NCBI GenBank assembly: GCA_034440575.1
Contig: JAOTOL010001470.1
Coordinates: forward strand, 427,501-491,500
Direction: 5' to 3'
Length of the DNA: 64,000 bases
From: Imbricaverruca yamaguchii
Lineage: Eukaryota > Arthropoda > Thecostraca > Neoverrucidae
Below, piece after piece: positions 1 through 11,204 of this stretch; the stretch's first letter is position 1, and each line of letters opens with the position of its first letter. A program made the position numbers and the translations under genes. The notes beneath the pieces were generated by a model, which saw only the letters and a program-made list of their open reading frames with translations, searched no databases and had not been told where the DNA came from.

Positions 1-339
1 TCGGGGGTGGTTTTCAACGTGGAAACTGATTCTGGCAACCGTTTTTGTGTCTGATGACAATTTGATTGAATATTGTTGTTGTTGACATGGCATTTAAAAG
101 CGTCCGGTGTGCGTCATTTCACAACTATGCATCATATCTCCTCGTACACTTCGAAATACGATGAACTCAGAAATATAATTGGACAGTTTTCAATAACATA
201 TATCACTCGGTAACATGAAACATATATTCGACATCATCTATCGGTGGAAGCAAAAAACTGATGCAAAACAAAAACAAGGCAAAACCAAACTCCCTCACTC
301 ACTGAACTTGGGGTTGCTAATATTTTCATCTGCGGCGGC
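1..339. other. AT-rich sequence, no gene recognised
   Basis: Non-repetitive sequence downstream of the minus-strand pseudogene that ends near 340. The small open frame at 215-397 has no recognisable domain. If the pseudogene belongs to a transposon, its left end could lie here or outside the window; I see no inverted repeat matching the other side. Confidence 0.5.
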
Positions 340-2001
340 TTACAGCCTGCTCCAAACATCTGAGGTCAAATACGCCCTACCCCGGGCTGCTGCTTGAAAA
401 CGTTGACTTGCGGCGGAGGAGCATATGAGCGGGTCACTGCTCAACAACAGATGTCCGAACTGGTCAGCGGTGTTGTGTAGTCGCGAGTCCTTCCGCACAT
501 GTCCGACGCGGTATGCACTGGCATCCTTGTTGCTCCACCATCTTAGTCTCCTCGCTCATGATTCCGATGGGCAAGATCAGTGATGCGATGACTTGATATC
601 CGTGTATCAGTACTCTGTGCAGTGTTACTGGCATCGGGTACCAAGGGTACAGCGCAACATAGAGCGCCGCCGAACAGTGACAGTAGTTGGCGAATTTACG
701 ATTTCGTACTCAGCTGCCAGCACTTGCAGGATGGTGTGAAGGCGACGGACGAGTCCTTTGTGAACACCGGCTACTTCTGTCAGCCTCGACTCGTCGCTGA
801 ACGCCCGTCTGGCCGTGCTGCCGTCATTCGACGTTCCACCGCTACCCGCTCTAGGCTGGTCCACGTGGAGGTGCAGAAGATGCCAGAACTGATCTTGGGC
901 AATCTTCTTGCGCTGAATTACTTCCTCTTTGTCAGCTATTGACCTGCACCGCCACTTTTTATGCTCAGTCTGTAGCTGATGTGCAAGATGCATTCGAAGA
1001 GTCGGATCCAGTCGTGCAGTGTGCCCAGGCCGAGTATCAGGTGTTCTCTGTTGACTGCCAACTGACGCATGTGGTGTAGATCATTCGTGACTCTGGGCGT
1101 GGCAGAGCAGATGGGACAGGTCTGCATTGACGCTGTATTGGTGATGGCGTTCAACACTTCCCTATCGATCATCGTCTGCTCCAACGTGAAATCCACACTG
1201 GCGTGGACGTCTTCCAAATCAGTGAGTCGGTCACCCGCGCGGGCCAGCAGAGATTGCAGACGCACTTCGGCGCACATCAGCTCAATGCTGATATTTTCCG
1301 AGCAACACCGTTCTTTAGCAGATGGGGTGCAGTTGTATATCGGATAAATATCAACGCGTTGTTTTTTTTTGGCCGAGAGCCGCGTTAGTTGCAATGTCGC
1401 CTTGGTGAATTTTCCATCCACAAAAAAGGCGAGTGCTTCATCTTTGGAGTACTGTATGGGGTTAGGAATTATATCACAGAGCAGTCGGTTGGTCGGTTAT
1501 TTGGGCTTAGGGGCGCATCATTACCTTTGTCGGTCTTGTTGGGGTTTCCACCGACCGATTAAACACGAATACCAGGTCATTCCGGCCCTCGCTCCTCGCC
1601 GCGTACACCAGCTTATCAACAATGTGCCGAATCAGAGACTTTCTAGCGTTTCGCTGTGCGCTACGACTCTTCCCCGAAAAAGTCAACCGCTGTCTGCCGC
1701 CAATGGGCACAGGATAGCCGGAGTCTACAGGAGTCTCGCCACTTGCCGATGCACCCTTCACGTCCACAACATCTTGCTTCAGGCACTCTTCATTAGCTTT
1801 GATTAATTGTTCGTAGTGCCAGTTGGACTTAACCCATTGAACTTTCAGTCGGACTATAAGGGTACCTATATTTCGGCTACAATATATACTCTCCCTGCAT
1901 TCGCAATGCACAGTCTGGTTACACAAACTGTTGACTGTGGCCCTGCTCTGACGCGACTGGCTTTGCCGGGGCGAACAGTCGGAAGTGAGGCGCGCGTCCA
2001 T
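340..2001 (-). pseudogene. Decayed transposase-like gene with one intron and three frameshifts
   Basis: A minus-strand gene copy starting at an ATG at 2001 and ending near 340-342. Exon 1 (2001-1525) encodes a basic N-terminal region. A 73-bp GT-AG intron (1524-1452) joins in phase 0 to exon 2, which opens YSKDEALAFFVDGKFTKA. In order come DREVLNAI, CPICSAT (a possible zinc Cys pair), GTLHDWIRLFE, VDQPRAG, GTSNDGSTARR, LYPWYPMPVTLHRVLIHG, MSEET and NKDASAY. From memory, this order matches an uncharacterised transposon-encoded family common in cnidarians and arthropods. The frame breaks three times: in an A-run near 958, near 695-700, and near 530-545, so no full protein can be made. The retained intron argues against a processed pseudogene. 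The zinc pair and the C-terminal SEE..NKD motif recall RAG1/Transib transposases, but that link is only a hypothesis. The family call is moderately sure, the pseudogene status fairly sure. Confidence 0.72.
1452..1524 (-). other. 73-bp intron of the decayed transposase-like gene
   Basis: On the minus strand the donor GTAATG follows the codon AAG at 1527-1525. The acceptor CATACAG precedes TAC at 1451. The junction is phase 0 and links two segments that each match the same protein family. The extension of exon 1 past the donor reaches a stop within six codons (1507-1509), which supports splicing. Confidence 0.7.
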
Positions 2002-2592
2002 GGAGGTTTATGGTGCTATAACCAAGAACCAATGGTTCGCGCTCCGCACGTGCGACATACGCACAACAGTTGACACACGGAAATTGTGTGAACTAGACCC
2101 GGTCTCCCACTGTTTCATCATCATACAATCGATATTTCGAAAATACAACTGCAATAACTAACAAGGATGGTTATGGATATATGCAAATGATTCCTGCATA
2201 TTGCAATCACAATATAAATACTTATTTGTCAGATTAATACACTTAGGGAAGGATTGGCATGTTCTACCTATTAATATAGTTAATACTTCGACAAATACTT
2301 ATACTGCGAATACTATACTTAATATCGACGAACATAGATGGCGCTGTTCATAACATCGATCTGGTCGAAGCGAGTCTATTCATGTTAGCGCAAAACCCGC
2401 AGTAGCATCCAATCGAGACCTGTAGCCAAAGTAGGTATCTATTATATACGATCAAAATCAGCGTGTGGGCCGTTGAAGACTTTAAAAAATCCATAATATG
2501 CTCATCGTTATACTATTTGCATCGTTTGTTCCTTTTCAACACTAGATTATCTGCAGAAGGTTGCTGGATGTGTCAGAAGTCAGAAGACTTCT
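2002..2592. other. AT-rich intergenic sequence
   Basis: Sequence upstream of the minus-strand pseudogene, rich in ATA and TAT steps. It should contain that gene's promoter if it was ever active, but no promoter motif or further exon can be named. The minisatellite starts abruptly at the right edge. Confidence 0.4.
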
Positions 2593-5410
2593 GCGGCCCC
2601 AGCCAGGACAGGTGCGGTACAGCCACAGACAGGACAGGTGCGGTACAGCCCCAGACAGGACAGGTGCGGTACAGCCCCAGACAGGACAGGTGCGGTACAG
2701 CCCCAGACAGAACAGGTGCGGTACAGCCCCAGACAGGACAGGGGCGGTACAGCTCCAGAGAGGACAGGTGCGGTACAGCTCCAGACAGGACAGGTGCGGT
2801 ACAGCCCCAGACAGGACAGGTGCGGTACAGCCCCAGACAGGACAGGTGCGGTACAGCTCCAGACAGGACAGGTGCGGTACAGCTCCAGACAGGACAGGTG
2901 CGGTACAGCCCCAGACAGAACGGGTGCGTTACAGCCCCAGACAAAACAGGTGCAGTACAGCTCCAGACAGGACAGGTGCGGTACAGCCCCAGACAGGACA
3001 GGTGCGGTACAGCCCCAGACAGAACGGGTGCGGTACAGCCCCAGACAGGACAGGTGCGGTACAGCCCCAGACAGGACAGGTGCGGTACAGCCCCAGACAG
3101 GATAGGGGCAGTACAGCTCCAGAGAGGACAGGTGCAGTACAGCCCCAGACAGAACAGGTGCGGTACAGCCCCAGACAGGACAGGTGCGGTACAGCCCCAG
3201 AGAGGACAGGTGCGGTACAGCTCCAGAGAGGACAGGTGCAGTACAGCCCCAGACAGAGCAGGTGCGGTACAGCCCCAGACAGAACAGGTGCGGTACAGCC
3301 CCAGACAGGACAGGTGCGGTACAGCCCCAGACAGGACAGGTGCGGTACAGCCCCAGACAGGACAGGTGCGGTACAGCCCCAGACAGAACAGGTGCGGTAC
3401 AGCCCCAGACAGGACAGGTGCAGTACAGCCCCAGACAGGACAGGTGCGGTACAGCCCCAGCCAGAACAGGTGCAGTACAGCCCCCAGACAGGACAGGTGC
3501 GGTACAGCTCCAGAGAGGACAGGTGCGGTACAGCTCCAGACAGGACAGGTGCGGTACAGCTCCAGAGAGGACAGGTGCGGTACAGCCCCAGACAGGACAG
3601 GTGCGGTACAGCTCCAGACAGGACAGGTGCGGTACAGCCCCAGACAGAACAGGTGCGGTACAGCCCCAGACAGGACAGGTGCGGTACAGCCCCAGACAGA
3701 ACAGGTGCGGTACAGCCCCAGACAGGACAGGTGCAGTACAGCCCCAGACAAAACAGGTGCAGTACAGCCCCAGACAGAACAGGTGCGGTACAGCCCCAGA
3801 CAGAACAGGTGCGGTACAGCCCCAGACAGGACAGGTGCGGTACAGCCCCAGACAGGACAGGTGCGGTACAGCCCCAGACAGGACAGGTGCGGTACAGCTC
3901 CAGACAGGACAGGTGCAGTACAGCCCCAGACAGAGGACAGGTGCGGTACAGCCCCAGACAGGACAGGTGCAGTACAGCCCCAGACAGGACAGGTGCGGTA
4001 CAGCCCCAGAGAGGACAGGTGCGGTACAGCCCCAGACAGGACAGGTGCGGTACAGCCCCAGACAGGACAGGTGCGGTACAGCCCCAGACAAAACAGGTGC
4101 GGTACAGCCCCAGACAGGACAGGTGCGGTACAGCCCCAGACAGGACAGGTGCGGTACAGCCCCAGACAGAACAGGTGCGTTACAGCCCCAGACAGGACAG
4201 GTGCGGTACAGCCCCAGACAGGACAGGTGCGGTACAGCCCCAGACAGGACAGGTGCGGTACAGCCCCAGAGAGGACAGGTGCGGTACAGCCCCAGACAGG
4301 ACAGGTGCGGTACAGCCCCAGACAGGACAGGTGCGGTACAGCCCCAGAGACAGGTGCGGTACAGCCCCAGACAGGACAGGTGGCGTACAGCCCCAGACAG
4401 AACGGGTGCGGTACAGCCACAGACAGGACAGGTGCGGTACAGCCCCAGACAGGACAGGTGCGGTACAGCCCCAGACAGAACAGGTGCGGTACAGCCCCAG
4501 ACAGGACAGGTGCGGTACAGCTGCAGACAGGACAGGTGCGGTACAGCTCCAGACAGGACAGGTGCGGTACAGCTCCAGACAGGACAGGTGCGGTACAGCT
4601 GCAGACAGGACAGGGGCGGTACAGCTCCAGAGAGGACAGGTGCGGTACAGCTGCAGACAGGACAGGTGCGGTACAGCCCCAGACAGGACAGGTGCGGTAC
4701 AGCTCCAGACAGGACAGGTGCGGTACAGCTGCAGACAGGACAGGTGCGGTACAGCTCCAGAGAGGACAGGTGCGGTACAGCTGCAGACAGGACAGGTGCG
4801 GTACAGCTCCAGAGAGGACAGGTGCGGTACAGCCCCAGACAGGACAGGTGCGGTACAGCCCCAGACAGGACAGGTGCGGTACAGCCCCAGACAGAACAGG
4901 TGCGGTACAGCCCCAGACAGAACAGGTGCGGTACAGCCCCAGACAGGATAGGGGCAGTACAGCTCCAGAGAGGACAGGTGCAGTACAGCCCCAGACAGAA
5001 CAGGTGCGGTACAGCCCCAGACAGGACAGGTGCGGTACAGCTCCAGAGAGGACAGGTGCAGTACAGCCCCAGACAGAACAGGTGCGGTACAGCCCCAGAC
5101 AGGACAGGTGCGGTACAGCTGCAGACAGGACAGGTGCGGTACAGCTGCAGACAGAATAGGTGCAGTACAGCTCCAGACAGGACAGGTGCGGTACAGCTGC
5201 AGACATAATAGGTGCAGTACAGTTCCAGACAGGACAGGTGCGGTACAGCTGCAGACAGGACAGGTGCGGTACAGCTCCAGAGAGGACAGGTACGGTGCAG
5301 CCCCAGACAGGACAGGGGCGGTACAGCTCCAGACAGGACAGGTGCGGTACAGCTGCAGACAGGACAGGTGCGGTACAGCTCCAGAGAGGACAGGTGCGGT
5401 GCAGCCCCAA
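2593..5410. repeat. Minisatellite, 26-bp unit, about 108 copies
   Basis: Tandem copies built around GACAGGTGCGGTACAGCCCC plus AGACAG. Variants carry CTCC, GTGC or GAGAGG substitutions and rare one- or two-base indels. Because 26 is not a multiple of 3, each plus frame reads the same 26-residue cycle (TGAVQPQTGQVRYSPRQDR and so on). This makes stop-free frames of about 900 codons on plus and about 1060 on minus. These are artefacts of the repeat: no domain, no conserved start, and both strands are equally open. Confidence 0.95.
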
Positions 5411-5481
5411 CCGCCCGGTGGCCTCTCCGCACCTGGTGAACCGTGCACGCTGTGGCGGATAGAGCCGGAAAGCGGCGTGCA

Positions 5482-5483
<2 letters not shown>

Positions 5484-5511
<28 letters not shown>
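5484..5511. repeat. (CT)14 microsatellite
   Basis: A perfect run of CT dinucleotides about 70 bp beyond the end of the 26-bp minisatellite. Confidence 0.95.
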
Positions 5512-5515
<4 letters not shown>

Positions 5516-6660
5516 GTTGCGATACAATGCTCCGAGAGCCGGACTGCACAACATTTCACCAGTCACCAAGGCCGCGAGGATGAGCACGACGTGTCTGAAA
5601 GGCTCACACTCGGCACACGGCATTCCTGAGCCCCCACAGCACAGGTGTGACGCGTCCGCTCTGCCTCGCCATCCAGCCCGGCCACGGGGTGACTTCCGCC
5701 GGGCAGATGCCACACAGAGCTGTGACGCGCCGCCGGCCGGCGGCCCACAGGGCAACCTCTACCCAGGAATGGCAGAGCAGTAGTACGAGAACGACGTCAG
5801 GCCATCTTGTGCACACGGCGGCTCGGATCCGTACACGACAAGTGAGTACATTACAAGGTCATCGTGGTGGACACCGAGACTCCCACGACCAAGGGGGACG
5901 ATATTCACAGAACAGTACGTTCAAATCCATATTGATTTTGGCGCCAGATGTAAATACAATCACTTGATATTTGCTATCAAAGGCGTAAACATTAATGCAA
6001 ATCCTTAGCATAGACATAACCCAGTGGTGGCCACCACATAAGGGAAGGCAGACATAGGCAGTCTGGATCTGGTTTCCTATGCTAGGGTAAGACGATTGTT
6101 TCTAGCTTCCAGTAAGTGATGCATATTATGATACAAATTGTGATTGTAAAAATGTCAAAAAAACGTTCGGCGTCTCACGCCACTTTCCACCCAATTTTCC
6201 AGAAATAGGACAAGCTGCAGAACAGCGGCGCGCGACGAATGGCGGAGGGTATCCGCCGCCACCGATCTCGACGTTCGCCCATTAGCTACAGTCCGGGGGC
6301 GGGCTACATGCCTGCACGCCACCGCGGCGTAGCCCGGGTTTGAAGCACAGTGCACGGTGCACGACGGCTGGTGCACGCGCGCCGCACCGGCCGGTGCAGC
6401 CGTCGCCCAAATTTGGCGCCACAGCCGCCGCCGCCGCCGCGGAGCGCCAGAGCGTTCGCGCGCTCCAGTTCGTTCTCCCAGCTGTTGCCCCAGCCCTCGG
6501 CGAGCGGGGTGGGGGTGGGGAGGCGACGACGACGGCGGCGGCGGCCCATCCGATTCTTCCACGTGGTATTGCCGGATCCGGTCACTCCGGGCTGCCACGG
6601 CACGTCTGCACACATCACTTGGCCCGACAGCGACAATTAGCCGATCCGAGCCGAACACGA
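5512..6660. other. GC-rich, CpG-rich sequence, no gene recognised
   Basis: From about 6200 to 6660 the sequence is rich in CpG and contains GCC triplet runs (near 6423-6445) that make low-complexity Pro/Arg/Ala readings in several frames. The middle (5900-6150) is AT-rich. It could be a CpG-island-like region, but no start, splice pair or domain can be supported. Confidence 0.4.
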
Positions 6661-6665
6661 ACATG

Positions 6666-7365
6666 GCATCTCGACAGACGGCCAACCGCCGGGTCCCGGT
6701 GTGGGGCGCAGTGTCAGATCACAGCGACACATCTCGACACGAGGCGAACCGCCGGGTCCCGGTGTGGGGCGCAGTGTCAGATCACAGCGACACATCTCGA
6801 CACGAGGCGAGCCGCCGGGTCCCGGTGTGGGGCGCAGTGTCAGATCACAGCGACACATCTCGACACGAGGCGAACCGCCGGGTCCCAGTGTGGGGCGCAG
6901 TGTCAGATCACAGCGACACATCTCGACACGAGGCGAGCCGCCGGGTCCCGGTGTGGGGCGCAGTGTCAGATCACAGCGACACATCTCGACACGAGGCGAG
7001 CCGCCGGGTCCCGGTGTGAGGCGCAGTGTCAGATCACAGCGACACATCTCGACACGAGGCGAACCGCCGGGTCCCGGTGTGGGGCGCAGTGTCAGATCAC
7101 AGCGACACATCTCGACACGAGGCGAGCCGCCGGGTCTCGGTGTGGGGCGCAGTGTCAGATCACAGCGACACATCTCGACACGAGGCGAGCCGCCGGGTCT
7201 CGGTGTGGGGCGCAGTGTCAGATCACAGCGACACATCTCGACACGAGGCGAACCGCCGGGTCCCGGTGTGGGGCGCAGTGTCAGATCACAGCGACACATC
7301 TCGACACGAGGCGAACCGCCGGGTCCCGGTGTGGGGCGCAGTGTCAGATCACAGCGACACATCAG
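6666..7365. repeat. Minisatellite, 63-bp unit, 11 copies
   Basis: Each unit begins CATCTCGACACGAGGCGAAC and ends with CAGATCACAGCGACA. Copies differ by few substitutions (AACC/AGCC, TCCC/TCTC). The period is a multiple of 3, so several frames on both strands are open with a 21-residue repeat. One plus frame is interrupted by TGA in the copy at 7017. There is no sign of a real protein. Confidence 0.95.
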
Positions 7366-8171
7366 GAGAATGGGTGGAGTATACAGCCTACTGAATACGG
7401 AATTGACGTCCCTCTCAAAGGAAGCGTTGACATCGCGCTCCCAGATGCACGCGTAGATAGGCTTAATGTCTCATGTCTATCTATTGTGTCAGTAGGAACT
7501 ATGCACATGTTCACCACTGCGGACAGTGACATCACACAATGTTGGTTATTACAGGTATGTTATTCCAGGTAGTTGCTATTTGGGTTTCAAAGGTGCATCG
7601 ACTACACCGGCTATATACAGCCAGTTATTCCCGGTAATGTGACGACTTACGATGCGGTCTGCCCCACGATGCCCCAATATCGACCCCACTAGTGGGTCGA
7701 TATTGGGTTGAAATTAAGCAACAGGTATCTTATATGAAATCGTTTTCATTGCAAATTTAAACACCCCACCGTATGCTTTTAGACATTAGACAATAATTAA
7801 TTTAGCATTAATTAATCTGGACATCAATGAATAATTTAGACATTAATTTAGCACTTTCTGATCCAGATACATACGGTTACCAGATCTGCTTACACCAGAC
7901 CCACAGTGTAGCCTGTAGCCTGTCAGACCACAGCCAGACCGGTCAGATCACCTCATAATTACATGAAGTGCCACAGGGATCACTGGTTATGGCCCTACTG
8001 TACCGCCTTTTCGACATGACAGCACCAGCTGCACTCGGCACGGCAAGCTTGTTGCTTACGCTGATAACACTCCTATCCCCGCACTTCTGCGGACGTGGAA
8101 AGACGTGCGAAGCCAAAACTCCGCTTGGGATTTTCCCTTCCTGCGTTTTGCTTGGTTCGCTTGTAAATTCC
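7366..8171. other. Unique sequence with one perfect hairpin
   Basis: AT-rich sequence without a recognisable gene. It holds the 14-bp-arm hairpin at 7673-7707. Its right edge (8147-8171) resembles 9213-9247, on the other side of the TTAA element. Confidence 0.5.
7673..7707. repeat. Perfect inverted repeat, 14-bp arms
   Basis: CCCAATATCGACCC at 7673-7686 is the exact reverse complement of 7694-7707, with a 7-bp spacer CACTAGT. It could form a cruciform or hairpin. No flanking gene suggests a role. Confidence 0.85.
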
Positions 8172-9171
8172 TTAACACTCGTACGTCCGGCGGTCCGCGC
8201 CAGCTTCTCATGTCAGGGGGGGCAGACATCTGCCCCCTAAGATCTCTAGAACTATGCTAGCTGGCGAGAAACGGAAAACGGCGTTGGATAGCTTGTGACA
8301 GGTCTCTATCGAAAGGGCTTCGGTAATCTTTTCGATCAGGTCAATATTCAGGTCACCAGGTCATCACAGGCCAAATTCGACCTGGTCAGGTGGAACTCAG
8401 ATGTTGACACATCTCAAGACCTGTAACAGATAGAAACAAAAGGCGAATGCTATTCGACAGACCTTGAAACGTGCTACCGACAATAGGCGGTGCGATTTAA
8501 GGTCAGGTCAACCGAAACTATGACCTCAGGTGAAGGTCATGAAGTAGCCTAGGGGGTCATGCAATGCATCCATCGTCACATCTTGGCGATACAAACACAA
8601 TGACGGCAATTTCAGCCTTGTAGCTCAATGCAGTGCGATATGATGCGCAGAAATGTGCCAGTGATCTCAGGTGACCTCAGATGACCTTGGTGAGGTCACT
8701 GAGAAAAAAGTGCAGTGGTACCATTGAGCATGGCTTCAAACTACAAGCCACAACCGTTGTGATGTAATTCCGAGAGCAAATATGTAACCAGGAAATATTT
8801 GTATATTTTACCATAGCTCTATAATGGGGGAAGCCAAGGCCGCGACCGGACCTCAGGTCAATGATACGAAAAAAGATTTATATGTTATGGTCCCTGATGA
8901 GATCATGACGTGTTATAAGTTTTAAATCCATCGCCCAATTATTGTGGAAGTTATGCCGCCTAGAACTCCGAGTGTAGTTGGGTCACCTCGCCTGACATGG
9001 TGACCTGACCTGAGACGACCCAGAGTTAAAAATGTATGAGGATATGCGGAGAAGACCAATGAACAGCTATGCGAGGTTTGGCCTTGCATACCCGATTGGT
9101 TTGGCGGCAAATCAGGAAAAACCGCAGGGGGGGGGGGGGCAGATATCTGCCACCGGATGTGCGCGTGTTAA
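8172..9171. mobile_element. TTAA-flanked non-autonomous DNA element (1000 bp)
   Basis: Bounded by TTAA at 8172-8175 and 9168-9171. The left end reads TTAACACTCGTACGTCCGG. The reverse complement of the right end reads TTAACACGCGCACATCCGG, so the termini are imperfect inverted repeats of about 20 bp. Next to each end sits a G/C-rich palindrome: GGGGGCAGA-CA-TCTGCCCCC at about 8216-8235, and a G-run with GCAGATATCTGC at 9127-9150. There is no transposase frame. The interior is unusually rich in AGGTCA/TGACCT. TTAA target sites are typical of piggyBac, Kolobok and Sola3 elements. Its closest relative here is the element at 17177-18156. Confidence 0.65.
9127..9139. repeat. Poly-G run beside a 12-bp palindrome
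   Basis: Thirteen G residues next to GCAGATATCTGC, inside the right end of the TTAA element. Its counterpart in the second element is a C-run at about 18105-18116. Confidence 0.8.
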
Positions 9172-10190
9172 AGTGAGCCCATGCAAAAATATTTCATGAT
9201 ACTGGAAATTCCCCTTCCTGCGTTTTGAACGGTTCACTTACAATTTCCTCAAAGTGAGACCATCTGAAAACATTGCATGACACTCGGTTTCATGTCAGCT
9301 TCGGTTTGGGCGGCCTCTTCGCAGTCCTGCTTGGCTGGTTGCACGGTCCACCCATCTCCAACTATAAGGGCATCCCTCGGCTTCCTGCCACCTGCCATAG
9401 CATGGTCGAATTGGATTTCCATCACCGTAAGAAGATGCGCTACAATGTTCCAGGTGCCAATCCAGGAACCTTGGTATGGAATCGTCCGGCTGGACGGGAG
9501 CCATTAACTGATAAACCTTCAAGGATGAGGTAGGAGGTAGAGGTGAATCATGTCCACTCAGATGGGCTTCTTCGGCCACAAGCTCGAGGGGGTGCACTGA
9601 AGCTCCCTGGACGGCCGCTTTTGCCAGTACGAGGTGCGTCATCTTTCTATACAGGAGGGCACATGTACCACATTTCCTGTTTCTGTCTGTTCTTTATCGA
9701 TGCCCTAAAAATCATCATAGGTCATGCTCTTCGAATAAGTTTGCATTGCTATCCAGTACGGAGAGACAACTCACAACCATGTCAATAAAATCCAAACAAT
9801 CAAGTTTGGCATTGGTGTTAAGTGCGTCGCCAGTACAGTGCACGACCACAGGTCTCCGATCTCAGACGCAGGGGCTAAGCGGTCATCGCGCTCTCTGTTC
9901 ACCACGCACGCGCGCCTGATGTTCAATCGTGAGGTGCAGCGCACACTCCGAGCAATGCGTGACCATAACACTCCGGACGTGGGCGGATCAGAACTCGGTC
10001 GGCGCCCCGCCGTTTCGGGAAGGCGCCGCGTTGCGTCTGTCCAGGCGCTGGAGATTATCCCCTGTGGAAGCATGCAGCAACGCTGTGGAGCACAATTCCC
10101 TCAGGCTTGTTGCCACCTGCGCCAGTGACACCCCGGCTGCGCATCGGTTGCTTGTGAGGACCCGCAAGTGCGATCGCGGCACCCGAGACC
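9172..10190. other. Unique sequence, no gene recognised
   Basis: The first 80 bp repeat the sequence that follows at about 9250-9290. Beyond that the sequence has no identifiable domain, tRNA or repeat. Small open frames exist on both strands with no supporting feature. Confidence 0.4.
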
Positions 10191-10194
10191 CAGT

Positions 10195-10805
10195 GCAGAT
10201 CTGAGACCTATGTGTCCGACATCTGGGACCCAGTGTAGACCTGAGACCCATATGTCCCACATGTGTCCCCAGTGCAGATCTGAGACTCCCGTGTCCGACA
10301 TGTGTCCCCGGTGCAGATCTAAGACTCCTGTGTCCGACATATGTGTCCCCAGTGCAGATCTGAGACTGCCGTGTCCGACATATGTGTCCCCCAGTGCAGA
10401 TCTCAGACTCCTGTGTCCGACATATGTGTCCCCAGTGCAGATCTGAGACTCCTGTGTCCGAAATGTGTCCCCAGTGCAGATCTGAGACTCCTGTGTCCGA
10501 CATATGTGTCCCCAGTGCAGATCTGAGACTCCTGTGTCCGACATATGTGTCCCCAGTGCAGATCTGAGACTCCTGTGTCCGACATATGTGTCCCCAGTGC
10601 AGATCTGAGACTCCTGTGTCCGACATGTGTCCCCAGTGCAGATCTGAGACTCCCGTGTCCGACATATGTGTCCCCAGTGCAGATCTGAGACTCCTGTGTC
10701 CGACATGTGTCCCCAGTGCAGATCTGAGACTCCCGTGACCGACATATGTGTCCCCAGTGCAGATCTGAGACTCCTGTGTCCGACATCTCTGTGTCCCCAG
10801 TGCAG
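10195..10805. repeat. Minisatellite, 38-41-bp unit, about 15 copies
   Basis: Units are built on GTGTCCCCAGTGCAGATCTG followed by AGACTCCTGTGTCCGACAT. A 2-3-bp AT/ATAT length variant at the join gives the 38/41-bp alternation. The minus-strand frame across it is a repeat artefact. Confidence 0.92.
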
Positions 10806-11200
10806 GAGAGCTGCACCCCGCTGCGCAATTCACTGAGGCGCAGAGCGGCGAGTCGCTGGCAGCGCAGTGGGGCTGCCGTTCGGAGGACATCGGACGCCGA
10901 CACCGGTGCCAGTCACGGCCGAGTAACGCAATACGCCGCGGAACGTGCCCGGGGGTCACCGCCAGCACACCTGCGCACAAACAAGGACTGAAACAGGCCA
11001 GCCGGCCGGTGTCAGTCACGCGCCGCCCACCGCCCCCAGTCGTGGTAGCCGCGCCAGTCACCGCCACAAACACGGCCACATGATGGCACACGCTGGATTG
11101 TGCTGCACGCTTTCGTGAGACACCCGGCCTGAATTGGTTGGTGCGTTGTCTGCATTACCAATTGAACACTAATAATACTGGAAAGCTAACGTTGGGTTCC
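10806..11200. other. GC-rich unique sequence
   Basis: Nothing recognised. The sequence lies between the 41-bp array and the SINE on the minus strand. Confidence 0.35.
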
Positions 11201-11204
11201 AAGA

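Noticed and set aside
2336..2346. CTCF-like core TAGATGGCGCT
   Set aside because: Only the core half of the motif matches; the upstream half does not. A single short match is expected by chance.
2463..5159. A continuous plus frame of 898 codons (and a 1060-codon minus frame) over the 26-bp array
   Set aside because: All frames on both strands are open because the repeat unit lacks stops. There is no domain, and unit variation shows no codon-position bias.
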